Of a DNA stretch of 64,000 nt, positions 42,433-52,986 are shown piece by piece (positions within the stretch are counted from its first letter, which is position 1; the number at the start of each line of letters is the position of its first letter). The notes under the pieces are model-generated. The model saw only the letters and a program-made list of their open reading frames with translations. It made no database searches and was not told the origin of the DNA. Source of the DNA: Acanthosepion esculentum (taxonomy: Eukaryota; Mollusca; Cephalopoda; Sepiida; Sepiidae); assembly GCA_964036315.1 (NCBI GenBank), contig OZ038482.1, positions 12,893,785 to 12,957,784 of the forward strand, in the 5' to 3' direction. Both the position numbers and the translations under genes were made by a program.

Positions 42433-43517
42433 ATAAAAAGAGTGTCTTGAAAAATGTGTACTAATTTTGAAGTTTTCTTAAATAATTCAAGCAACTAGAA
42501 CCAACTCTATCTATTTTAAATAATGCTTATGAAGGCGATATTTCTTATAAGTGCATGCCCTCGTGATTTTGTCATCGCATGTGTAACTGTTTTTCGGTCC
42601 AGTTTAAAATAATGTCACCATATTGCCAAAATATCAATATTTTCATCTTGCATGGCAGATACAAATATTGGCATCTAAACAAAAGGTACTGTGGCGGACT
42701 TCCCCATATTAATTTAACTTTAGATTAGGAAACAGGGCTGACGCAGAAAAGGATAAGCAAAAGACACTGTTACACATAAAATATGTATTTAACAAGATGT
42801 ACAATATCAAACAACGATGTGAAAGAAAAGATGCATTTAAGTAAGAAAAGGTTGAAGTAACAAAGAGTTGTCTCTCTTTAACTGTTATTTTAGTGTTCCA
42901 AAGTTCACTGGAAGAATGTTCATGAGAGTCTCTTGTAATGATTGTTCTTGAAAGATTTGCTGTGCAAGAAGAGTTTATGTGAGTGTGTACAAGGTATGTT
43001 CAGCATGTGAGTGGTGTGTGTGAGTGAGAAAGTTGGCTCATGGTTTCAACTGTCGTAGGTTTGTTTGGCAAATGAAATTCTCACTATTGAGATGAAAAAG
43101 ACCTTAGCTTTAATAAGCGACTGTAGGCTCCAAATCGCTGCACGGGAAGAATTATTCTTCACGTGCAGACTATTTGATTGATTGGCATCGACCAATCAAA
43201 TCCGTTTCTCCCAAAAGTGCACAAAACTGAAAAAGTGCACAAAATTGTTGCATTGCTGCGATTTGTAAATTGCCTATAATAACGTAGTGGTGATTAATTA
43301 ACCAATGAATGCTTGGCGTTGTATGTGATTTGTATTAGTCTATTTATGTATGTTCGTGCGTAATAGATCCGTACAGTACAACGGAATAATATGCATAATG
43401 GTGGTTCCAATCTGAATATCTGAGATGATTGCAAAACCCTTTCCCCTCCCCAATTTATAGGTAGAAGCACACAAATGCATGCTGGGATTTCTTCATATTT
43501 AATAAATAGGACATAAT
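42431..43517. other. No gene seen
   Basis: Moderately AT-rich, mostly unique sequence. 42680-43210 might be an old LTR by composition, but no ends were found. Confidence 0.35.
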
Positions 43518-44098
43518 ATATATATATATATATATATTTTATTTATGCGTTATTTTTATAAATACAAATATTTAAGTAAATGCTCTTTTTATAATAAACA
43601 CTATTAACAACATTTACCGGCCTGAATATCTGAGAAAGTTTATAAACAATATGTGTCTTCCGCCAGGAATCGAACCTACATCCCATGCGGAGCCGTTATA
43701 TAGCCTGACGTGTCATACCATTTAGTTACAGAGGAAGCATCTGGTTAGTAAGGTCAAATGACTGCTTTTAAACGACAAATTTCCCGTTATTTCTCTCGAA
43801 TGCTCATATTTGCTCGAAGTATATCTTAATGTAAACAAATGGCGCCATATATTATGAATTGGTGTAAGTCCGAAGATTATTTTAATATATTTTCTGTTTA
43901 TACGTTATTTTTATAGATACAAATATTTAGGTAAATGGTCTGTTTATAATAAACAGTATTTCTCGGACATTCAGGCCGGTAAATGTTGTTAACACCTTTT
44001 ATTATAAACAGAGAATTTACTTAAATATATGTATCTATAAAAATAACGTATAAACAGATAATATATTAAAATAATTGTCGGACTTACTCAGTCATTTC

Positions 44099-44100
<2 letters not shown>
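43518..44100. mobile_element. SINE-like unit plus inverted partial copy
   Basis: The unit 43541-43910 is homologous to 16937-17230: AAATACAAATATTTAAGTAA, AACAACATTTACCGGCCTGA, the tRNA-like core at 43656-43737, then ATGTAAACAAATGGCG and TAAGTCCGA-GATTATTTTAA. At 43905-44063 the end of the unit is present as an inverted repeat (TTATTTTTATAGATACAAAT at 43911 and its complement at 44030-44052; GGACATTCAGGCCGGTAAAT at 43965). Confidence 0.7.
43656..43737 (-). ncRNA. tRNA-like SINE head, second copy
   Basis: Minus strand: box A-like TGTAACTAAATGGTATGACA and a perfect box B GGTTCGATTCC. Diverged from the copy at 17047-17129, more in the acceptor and D arms than at box B. Confidence 0.55.

Positions 44101-44152
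<52 letters not shown>
44101..44152. repeat. (TA)n microsatellite
   Basis: TA run left of the second hairpin element. Confidence 0.95.
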
Positions 44153-44154
<2 letters not shown>

Positions 44155-44189
44155 AGGGATTAAAGTTTTTCCAACGAGAAAAATGTTTA

Positions 44190-44623
44190 TATTTTAAAGC
44201 GAGAATAGAAACCGCAAATGTTTTTGGTTATAATGTTGATTTATTTATTCATTTAAGTTTTTTTAAATATATATTTTATATTTTATTTTCCATATTTTTG
44301 CTACACTTATTTCAGGTCTTGTGACCGTCATTTTCTCCACCAATCCAAGAAGAATTTGGATTACTACCACACAGAAAACGTCAATGGTTAAACATAAGAA
44401 AGCATAAAGAAAAAAAAGTTAATTCTTTTAAATAATATGTGGAAATAACCATTATTTGCCTGTTGACGGTCACAAGAACTGAAACACGTGTAGCAAAAAC
44501 ATGGAAAATAAAGTATAATATATTTAAAAAAAATAAACAAAAATAACTAATAAAATTATAATATATTATAAAAATAATTATTAATGAATTATAACCAAAA
44601 ACATTTGCGGCTTCTCTTTTCTC

Positions 44624-44635
<12 letters not shown>
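44190..44635. mobile_element. Hairpin element related to 39757-39985
   Basis: The ends GAAACCGCAAATGTTTTTGG (44210) and the complement of CCAAAAACATTTGCGGCTTC (44595) are inverted repeats, with GTTATAATG following. The inner arms also pair (TTTTCCATATTTTTGCTACAC with the complement of 44477-44500; GTGACCGTCA with TGACGGTCAC). The centre is about 110 bp, unlike the 40-bp loop of the other member. (TA)n flanks both sides. Confidence 0.75.

Positions 44636-44682
<47 letters not shown>
44627..44682. repeat. (TA)n microsatellite
   Basis: TA run right of the second hairpin element. Confidence 0.95.
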
Positions 44683-44683
<1 letters not shown>

Positions 44684-44687
44684 GTTG

Positions 44688-44910
44688 TGTATTTGGGCAG
44701 CAATCCCTCTTTATGCAAGTTTCGTTGAAAAAGACTGACAAGGCGTGGGGGTTGAGTTTTTTTTTTTTTTTATAATTTACTTTCATTGTTGCCTGCTGGG
44801 TCATGTAATTTAAAAAATTGTGTATTGGGCAGCAATCCCTGCTTTTAAGCTAGGTTTATTGAAAACGATTGACAAGGTGTGGTGGTTGAGTTTTTATATA
44901 ATTTACTTTA
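44688..44910. repeat. Tandem duplication of about 130 bp
   Basis: GGGCAGCAATCCCT-CTTT and GACAAGGCGTGGGGGTTGAG (44694, 44735) recur as GGGCAGCAATCCCTGCTTTT and GACAAGGTGTGGTGGTTGAG (44827, 44871). Confidence 0.75.
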
Positions 44911-44913
44911 CTT

Positions 44914-44924
44914 AAGAAAAGAAG

Positions 44925-44982
<58 letters not shown>

Positions 44983-45012
44983 CTTCTTTTCTTTTTTATA
45001 TATATATATATC
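44914..45012. repeat. (TA)n core between short inverted repeats
   Basis: AAGAAAAGAAGTAATA at 44914 and its complement TATTACTTCTTTTCTT at 44979 bracket the TA run 44927-44982; a second TA run follows at 44996-45012. Confidence 0.85.
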
Positions 45013-45504
45013 TTCTTTTCTTGTTATTGTTATTGCTTATTACAAACTTTGTAAATTCTGTTTGTTGGGTAGTTCTGCCATTTATTTACATTAAAAAAAA
45101 GGCCACTGACTCTACACCTAATAATAACTGCATTGATAAGATAATGGGATCATTGATAGTCTTTGGGTGTGTATATTAAATAAGTATTAATATAAAACTA
45201 TTTTTGATGCACCCTAAAGCAGCAAACTGGTTACTTCCTGAAGGTGGCTGGCTTCTTTTGATCCTTTATCATCAAAGCGATTACGACATAAATATTAACA
45301 AGAAAATGTCGTCTGCATTTTCTACGAAGCTTCATTGAATTTAATGGCCTAAATCTCTTAAAGCTGTCCGATGTTTGTTTTTTCATTTTTAAATATTGAT
45401 TATTTAAAAGCCAATAATCAATCTCTAAGATTTAAATACTCGAAAGGATTAGCTTATTGCAGACGGGTAAGCGGCTTTGTTCATATTTAACTGATTTTCG
45501 AGAT

Positions 45505-45750
45505 AATTTAAATTAAAAGGAGATAACGGATAACTGACATCCATTAAACATGGCACGTAGAACTAGAACAGTCTACCCCAGTGAGCGAAATAAAAGGTTT
45601 AATTCGACATTCCAACCACCTGAAGAAGGCCGGAGCATACAACGGCCGAAACGTTGTAATAAATATGGCGACAAAGATGAGGACAATAGTCCGAATAATG
45701 TAAATAATGTACATAATACCTCATCTCAGAAATATAGACAAAAATAACGG
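45505..45750 (+). repeat. Dispersed repeat with MARxTRTIYP mini-ORF (copy 3, longest)
   Basis: The + strand ORF 45550-45747 (65 codons, ATG to TAA) starts MARRTRTVYPSERNKRFNST, continues FQPPEEGRSIQRPKRC and KYGDKDEDNSPNNVNNV, and ends SSQKYRQK. Copies at 16521-16658 and 30919-31077 keep the same reading frame in large part despite nucleotide change. The product is small, basic then acidic, with no domain I recognise. It may be a conserved peptide of a transposon, or a conserved non-coding block that happens to be open. Confidence 0.5.
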
Positions 45751-46135
45751 TACTTGTCTGTATACTTCATCGCATAATTTCAGTCGATATTAAAAATGCA
45801 GATGTTGCTTGAAGCGAAATTTATTGATTGGAGTCAAAATAGTTTATTTTAACGTTTCATTTAACCGTCCCCTAAATCAGTTTGTTTAATTGAATCTTCT
45901 TTTCTTTTCTCAGGAGAGTGTGTTGTGTGTTGCCAGAAAAAAATTACTTGAGCGGAGTAAGTAGGAAAAAAATAAACAAATAAAGGAATAAACAAATGTT
46001 ATTTTTACAATGATGATCACCGTGTACAAGGCCCAATAGCCACTCGAGGTAGAGTGTTACAGAATAAGAGGCACAGTTTATGGGAATATATGAGGATGAT
46101 AACGGTTAACCCTAGACTTGAACCGGTTAAGATAG
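45751..46135. other. No gene seen
   Basis: Ordinary AT-rich sequence. Confidence 0.4.
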
Positions 46136-46422
46136 TGTTGTGGTGTCCTCCCTCTAAGAGTCTATGTTAGACTCTTCCGCCTACTATAAATTTAGTAGGA
46201 GAGAAGGTTCAGGGAACAGGGAACAGATTGAGCGCCAGTTCATTCAATACACTCTCACTAGTCGTGTGATACTCTTCTGGTGTACTTGCTGTTTAATATA
46301 CGATATATCTGCAAACCTGGTTTTTGTTATTACTTATTCATTTACTTGGTCACAGCACCTTGGCAAACTTATAGTAGACGGAAGAGTCTAATATAGACTC
46401 TTAGAGAGAGTACACCACAACA
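46136..46422. mobile_element. MITE with about 54-bp terminal inverted repeats
   Basis: The left end (46136-46189, TGTTGTGGTGTCCTCCCTCT then AAGAGTCTATGTTAGACTCT) pairs with the right end (46369-46422) with about six differences. The arms contain an inner palindrome GAGTCTATGTTAGACTC. GATA occurs directly outside both ends (46131-46134 and 46423-46426), a possible target duplication. The interior (about 180 bp) is non-coding. Confidence 0.7.
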
Positions 46423-46985
46423 GATAATGATCGGAAAGCATCCTCTTAGGAGCCGGTTTTGCAAAGAAGCAGTTCATGGGAAGAAGCTTCTCGGGTCGAA
46501 CATACGTCTCACCAATTGAATACAGGGAGAATGTGGGTGGTTCGCTACAATAGGAGTGGCATGACATGGTCTTAGCCGTGAAGGTTAGAACGGGTCGAAC
46601 TAAGGAATGTAGTTCGTCTGAACTATTTCCATGGAAACAGCGAGAGTCTTGTAACATTTCGTCTGTGGGAAGTGGGTGTAGGCTGGAATATAATTCATCA
46701 CCCACAAGGAGGCGGATGCGGTTTTGAACTCTATCGAAATTGGAAAGTAAAGACTAGGCAGCTCCTGCTTGATCTGGCTCTTGTAAAGGTAGAGGATTGT
46801 AGGGGGAGTCAGGTACTTACCGGAGCGGTACAGGGAGCCGATCATTTTCCCTCCATGTCTAGAGATGAGTTGTGTGCACGAGTTCCACTTGACGTCTAGG
46901 TTGAGTTTGTGTAGAAATAGGCACACAAGGCATGTGACCTCGCCGAGAAAACACGCAGTTATCGCGCGATAGGTGAAAATTATCG
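46423..46985 (-). pseudogene. LINE C-terminal region, frameshifted
   Basis: On the minus strand: HKLNLDVKWNSCTQLIS, then KMIGSLYRSGKYLTPPTIL, YLYKSQIKQE, then in a shifted frame VGDELYSSLHPLPTDEML, FHGNSSDELHSLVRPVLTFT, AKTMSCHSYC and FAKPAPKRM. These are the LKW..YI..IA...GSLYR...L.P..IL.LYKS.I.P and FHG-CSDELHSLVPPVLTFTAKTRH landmarks of Jockey/CR1-like LINE RTs. One shift near 46700 and lost blocks show it is dead. It abuts the MITE on its 3' side and lies head to head with the LINE fragment at 46990. Confidence 0.75.
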
Positions 46986-46989
46986 GTAT

Positions 46990-47515
46990 TGTTAAAGGGA
47001 ATGTTCAGGAGAATTCTTGAAAGACAGAGTAAAGTTAGGAATATTCTTCTGATGGCCCTTGTTGAAAATAATTTGTTCCATTTTAGAATCTGGCATCTCG
47101 TCTACAGTCACTTTCTCTGTCTTTTCTACAAAGATTTTCGTGGCAACTGCTCTGACGAGCTATTTTCAATGGTACCCCAACTGCATGAATTTAAGCGTGT
47201 TACAAGCTGGCATCTCGGTCCCACCCGTTCACTGTCGATACAGTTAAATGGAACCCCTTCTTCTACTCCAACAGTTTCTTCTCTCGCACTTTCCGACAGA
47301 GGAACTCCCTTCCTCCTACTTGCTTCCCTGATAGCTATAATCTTCAAATATTCAAGTGTAATATCAATCGACATCTTCTGATGCCTTGATCCTGATCCCC
47401 GTCCTTCTCTATATCCTTTCCTCAAACTCCCCTCTTTACTCTTGCTCTCACTCTCTGTAACCCCTTGGGTGCTAGTGGCACACCCGACTTGCTTGGGGTG
47501 ATATGCTTAAAAAAA
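46990..47515 (+). pseudogene. LINE C-terminus and 3' UTR at the edge of the satellite
   Basis: The + strand encodes LCLFYKDFRGNCSDELFSMV, then PQLHEFKRVT (47100-47205), then in another frame NPFFYSNSFFSRTFRQRNSL, then PPTCFPDSYNLQIFKCNINRHL and a stop near 47385. This is the canonical LINE end (FYSNSFFPRTSDLWNSLPPTCFPDSY.LQIFK). The 3' UTR follows to GGGGTGATATGCTTAAAAAAA near 47515. The part from 47301 on is also the first satellite monomer, so LINE and satellite are continuous here. It is dead (frame changes near 47210-47240). Confidence 0.8.
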
Positions 47516-50501
47516 TGTTTCCTCTCTTCATTCAATTTAATCTGATTATTAAACCAGCCATTCTTCTATATTATTCTACCTCTGTCCCATAATGATTGTT
47601 CCATTGAGTCTATGAAATTTGTGCAAAAATGGAACAATCATTATGGGACAGAGATAGGAACTCCCTTCCTCCTACTTGCTTCCCTGATAGCTATACTCTT
47701 CAAATATTCAAGTGTAATATCAATCGACATCTTCTGATGCCGCCTTGATCCTGATCCCCGTCCTTCTCTATATCCTTTCCTCAAACGCCCCTCTTTACTC
47801 TTGCTCTCACTCTCTGTAACCCCTTGCGTGCTAGTGGCACACCCGACTTGCTTGGGGGTGAAATGCTTAAAAAAATGTTTCCTCTCTTCATTCAATTTAA
47901 TCTGATTATTAAACCAGCCATTCTTCTATATTATTCTACCTCTGTCCCATAATGATTGTTCCGTTGAGTCTATGAAATTTGTGCAAAATGGAACAATCAT
48001 TATGGGACAGAGATGGGAACTCCCTTCCTCCTACTTGCTTCCCTGATAGCTATAATCTTCAAATATTCAAGTGTAATATCAATCGACATCTTCTGATGCC
48101 TTGATGCTGATCCCCGTCCTTCTCTATATCCTTTCCTCAAACACCCCTCTTTACTCTTGCTCTCACTCTCTGTAACCCCTTGGGTGCTAGTGGCACACCC
48201 GACTTGCTTGGGGTGAAATGCTTAAAAAAATGTTTCCTCTCTTCATTCAATTTAATCTGATTATTAAACCAGCCATTCTTCTATATTATTCTATCTTTGT
48301 CCCATAATGATTGTTCCATTGAGTCTATCAATTTTGTGCAAAAATGGAACAATCATTATGGGACAGAGATGGGAACTCCCTTCCTCCTACTTGCTTCCCT
48401 GATAGCTATAATCTTCAAATATTCAAGTGTAATATCAATCGACATCTTCTGATGCCTTGATCCTGATCCCCGTCCTTCTCTATATCCTTTCCTCAAACAC
48501 CCCTCTTTACTCTTGCTCTCACTCTCTGTAACCCCTTGGGTGCTAGTGGCACACCCGACTTGCTTGGGGTGAAATGCTTAAAAAATGTTTCCTCTCTTCA
48601 TTCAATTTAATCTGATTATTAAACCAGCCATTCTTCTATATTATTCTACCTCTGTCCCATTATGATTGTTCCGTTGAGTCTATGGAATTTGTGCAAAAAT
48701 GGAACAATCATTATGGGACAGAGATGGGAACTCCCTTCCTCCTACTTGCTTCCCTGATAGCTATAATCTTCAAATATTCAAGTGTAATATCAATCGACAT
48801 CTTCTGATGCCTTGATCCTGATCCCCGTCCTTCTCTATATCCTTTCCTCAAACACCCCTCTTTACTCTTGCTCTCACTCTCTGTAACCCCTTGGGTGCTA
48901 GTGGCACACCCGACTTGCTTGGGGTGAAATGCTTAAAAAATGTTTCCTCTCTTCATTCAATTTAATCTGATTATTAAACCAACCATTCTTCTATATTATT
49001 CTACCTCTGTCCCATAATGATTGTTCCATTGAGTCATTGAAATTTGTGCAAAAATGGAACAATCATTATGGGACAGAGATGGGAACTCCCTTCCTCCTAC
49101 TTGCTTCCCTGATAGCTATAATCTTCAAATATTCAAGTGTAATATCAATCGACATCTTCTGATGCCTTGATCCTGATCCCCGTCCTTCTCTATATCCTTT
49201 CCTCAAACACCCCTCTTTACTCTTGCTCTCACTCTCTGTAAGCCCTTGGGTGCTAGTGGCACACCCGACTTCTTTGGGGTGAAATGCTTAAAAAATGTTT
49301 CCTCTCTTCATTCAATTTAATCTGATTATTAAACCAGCCATTCTTGTATATTATTCTACCTCTATCCCATAATGATTGTACCATTGAGTCATTGAAATTT
49401 GTGCAAAAATGGAACAATCATTATGGGACAGAGATGGGAACTCCCTTCCTCCTACTTGCTTCCCTGATAGCTATAATCTTCAAATATTCAAGTGTAATAT
49501 CAATCGACATCTTCTGATGCCTTGATCCTGATCCCCGTCCTTCTCTATATCCTTTCCTCAAACACCCTTCTTTACTCTTGCTCTCACTCTCTGTAAGCCC
49601 TTGTGTGCTAGTGGCACACCCGACTTGCTTGGGGTGAAATGCTTGAAAAATGTTTCCTCTCTTCATTCAATTTAATCTGATTATTAAACCAGCCATTCTT
49701 CTATATTATTCTACCTCTGTCCCATAATGATTGTTCCATTGAGTCTATGAAATTTGTGCAAAAATGGAACAATCATTATGTGACAGAGATGGGAACTCCC
49801 TTCCTCCTACTTGCTTCCCTGATAGCTATAATCTTCAAATATTCAAGTGTAATGTCAATCGACATCTTCTGATGCCTTGATCCTGATCCCCGTCCTTCTC
49901 TATATCCTTTCCTCAAACACCCCTCTTTACTCTTGCTCTCACTCTCTGTAACCCCTTGGGTGCTAGTGGCACACCCGACTTGCTTGGGGTGAAATGTTTA
50001 AAAAATGTTTCCTCTCTTCATTCAATTTAATCTGATTATTAAACCAGCCATTCTTCTATATTATTCTACCTCTGTCCCATTATGATTGTTCCATTGAGTC
50101 TATGAAATTTGTGCAAAAATGGAACAATCATTATGGGACAGAGATGGGAACTCCCTTCCTCCTACTTGCTTCCCTGATAGCTATAATCTTCAAATATTCA
50201 AGTGTAATATCAATCGACATCTTCTGATGCCTTGATCCTGATCCCCGTCCTTCTCTATATCCTTTCCTCAAACACCCCTCTTTACTCTTGCTCTCACTCT
50301 CTGTAACCCCTTGGGTGCTAGTGGCACACCCGACTTGCTTGGGGTGAAATGCTTAAAAAATGTTTCCTCTCTTCATTCAATTTAATCTGATTATTAAACC
50401 AGCCATTCTTCTATATTATTCTACCTCTGTCCCATTATGATTGTTCCATTGAGTCTATCAATTTTGTGCAAAAATGGAACAATCATTATGGGACAGAGAT
50501 G

Positions 50502-52986
50502 GGAACTCCCTTCCTCCTACTTGCTTCCCTGATAGCTATAATCTTCAAATATTCAAGTGTAATATCAATCGACATCTTCTGATGCCTTGATCCTGATCCC
50601 CGTCCTTCTCTATATCCTTTCCTCAAACACCCCTCTTTACTCTTGCTCTCACTCTCTGTAAGCCCTTGGGTGCTAGTGGCACACCCGACTTGCTTGGGGT
50701 GAAATGTTTAAAAAATATTTCCTCTCTTCATTCAATTTAATCTGATTATTAAACCAGCCATTCTTCTATATTATTCTACCTCTGTCCCATAATGATTGTT
50801 CCATTGAGTCATTGAAATTTGTGCAAAAATGGAACAATCATTATGGGACAGAGATGGGAACTCCCTTCCTCCTACTTGCTTCCCTGATAGCTATAATCTT
50901 CAAATATTCAAGTGTAATATCAATCGACATCTTCTGATGCCTTGATCCTGATCCCCGTCCTTCTCTATATCCTTTCCTCAAACACCCCTCTTTACTCTTG
51001 CTCTCACTCTCTGTAAGCCCTTGGGTGCTAGTGGCACACCCGACTTGCTTGGGGTGAAATGTTTAAAAAATATTTCCTCTCTTCATTCAATTTAATCTGA
51101 TTATTAAACCAGCCATTCTTCTATATTATTCTACCTCTGTCCCATAATGATTGTTCCATTGAGTCATTGAAATTTGTGCAAAAATGGAACAATCATTATG
51201 GGACAGAGATGGGAACTCCCTTCCTCCTACTTGCTTCCCTGATAGCTATAATCTTCAAATATTCAAGTGTAATATCAATCGACATCTTCTGATGCCTTGA
51301 TCCTGATCCCCGTCCTTCTCTATATCCTTTCCTCAAACACCCCTCTTTACTCTTGCTCTCACTCTCTGTAAGCCCTTGGGTGCTAGTGGCACACCCGACT
51401 TGCTTGGGGTGAAATGCTTAAAAAATATTTCCTCTCTTCATTCAATTTAATCTGATTATTAAACCAGCCATTCTTCTATATTATTCTACCTCTGTCCCAT
51501 AATGATTGTTCCATTGAGTCATTGAAATTTGTGCAAAAATGGAACAATCATTATGGGACAGAGATGGGAACTCCCTTCCTCCTACTTGCTTCCCTGATAG
51601 CTATAATCTTCAAATATTCAAGTGTAATATCAATCGACATCTTCTGATGCCTTGATCCTGATCCCCGTCCTTCTCTATATCCTTTCCTCAAACACCCCTC
51701 TTTACTCTTGCTCTCACTCTCTGTAAGCCCTTGGGTGCTAGTGGCACACCCGACTTGCTTGGGGTGAAATGTTTAAAAAATATTTCCTCTCTTCATTCAA
51801 TTTAATCTGATTATTAAACCAGCCATTCTTCTATATTATTCTACCTCTGTCCCATAATGATTGTTCCATTGAGTCATTGAAATTTGTGCAAAAATGGAAC
51901 AATCATTATGGGACAGAGATGGGAACTCCCTTCCTCCTACTTGCTTCCCTGATAGCTATAATCTTCAAATATTCAAGTGTAATATCAATCGACATCTTCT
52001 GATGCCTTGATCCTGATCCCCGTCCTTCTCTATATCCTTTCCTCAAACACCCCTCTTTACTCTTGCTCTCACTCTCTGTAAGCCCTTGGGTGCTAGTGGC
52101 ACACCCGACTTGCTTGGGGTGAAATGTTTAAAAAATATTTCCTCTCTTCATTCAATTTAATCTGATTATTAAACCAGCCATTCTTCTATATTATTCTACC
52201 TCTGTCCCATAATGATTGTTCCATTGAGTCATTGAAATTTGTGCAAAAATGGAACAATCATTATGGGACAGAGATGGGAACTCCCTTCCTCCTACTTGCT
52301 TCCCTGATAGCTATAATCTTCAAATATTCAAGTGTAATATCAATCGACATCTTCTGATGCCTTGATCCTGATCCCCGTCCTTCTCTATATCCTTTCCTCA
52401 AACACCCCTCTTTACTCTTGCTCTCACTCTCTGTAAGCCCTTGGGTGCTAGTGGCACACCCGACTTGCTTGGGGTGAAATGTTTAAAAAATATTTCCTCT
52501 CTTCATTCAATTTAATCTGATTATTAAACCAGCCATTCTTCTATATTATTCTACCTCTGTCCCATAATGATTGTTCCATTGAGTCATTGAAATTTGTGCA
52601 AAAATGGAACAATCATTATGGGACAGAGATGGGAACTCCCTTCCTCCTACTTGCTTCCCTGATAGCTATAATCTTCAAATATTCAAGTGTAATATCAATC
52701 GACATCTTCTGATGCCTTGATCCTGATCCCCGTCCTTCTCTATATCCTTTCCTCAAACACCCCTCTTTACTCTTGCTCTCACTCTCTGTAAGCCCTTGGG
52801 TGCTAGTGGCACACCCGACTTGCTTGGGGTGAAATGTTTAAAAAATATTTCCTCTCTTCATTCAATTTAATCTGATTATTAAACCAGCCATTCTTCTATA
52901 TTATTCTACCTCTGTCCCATAATGATTGTTCCATTGAGTCATTGAAATTTGTGCAAAAATGGAACAATCATTATGGGACAGAGATG
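50502..52986. repeat. Homogenised block of seven near-identical monomers
   Basis: Units starting 50502 to 52632 share TAAAAAATATTTCC, AAGCCCTTGGG and GAGTCATTGAAATTTG; differences are one or two bases (for example GCTTAAA at 51414 against GTTTAAA). Confidence 0.85.
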
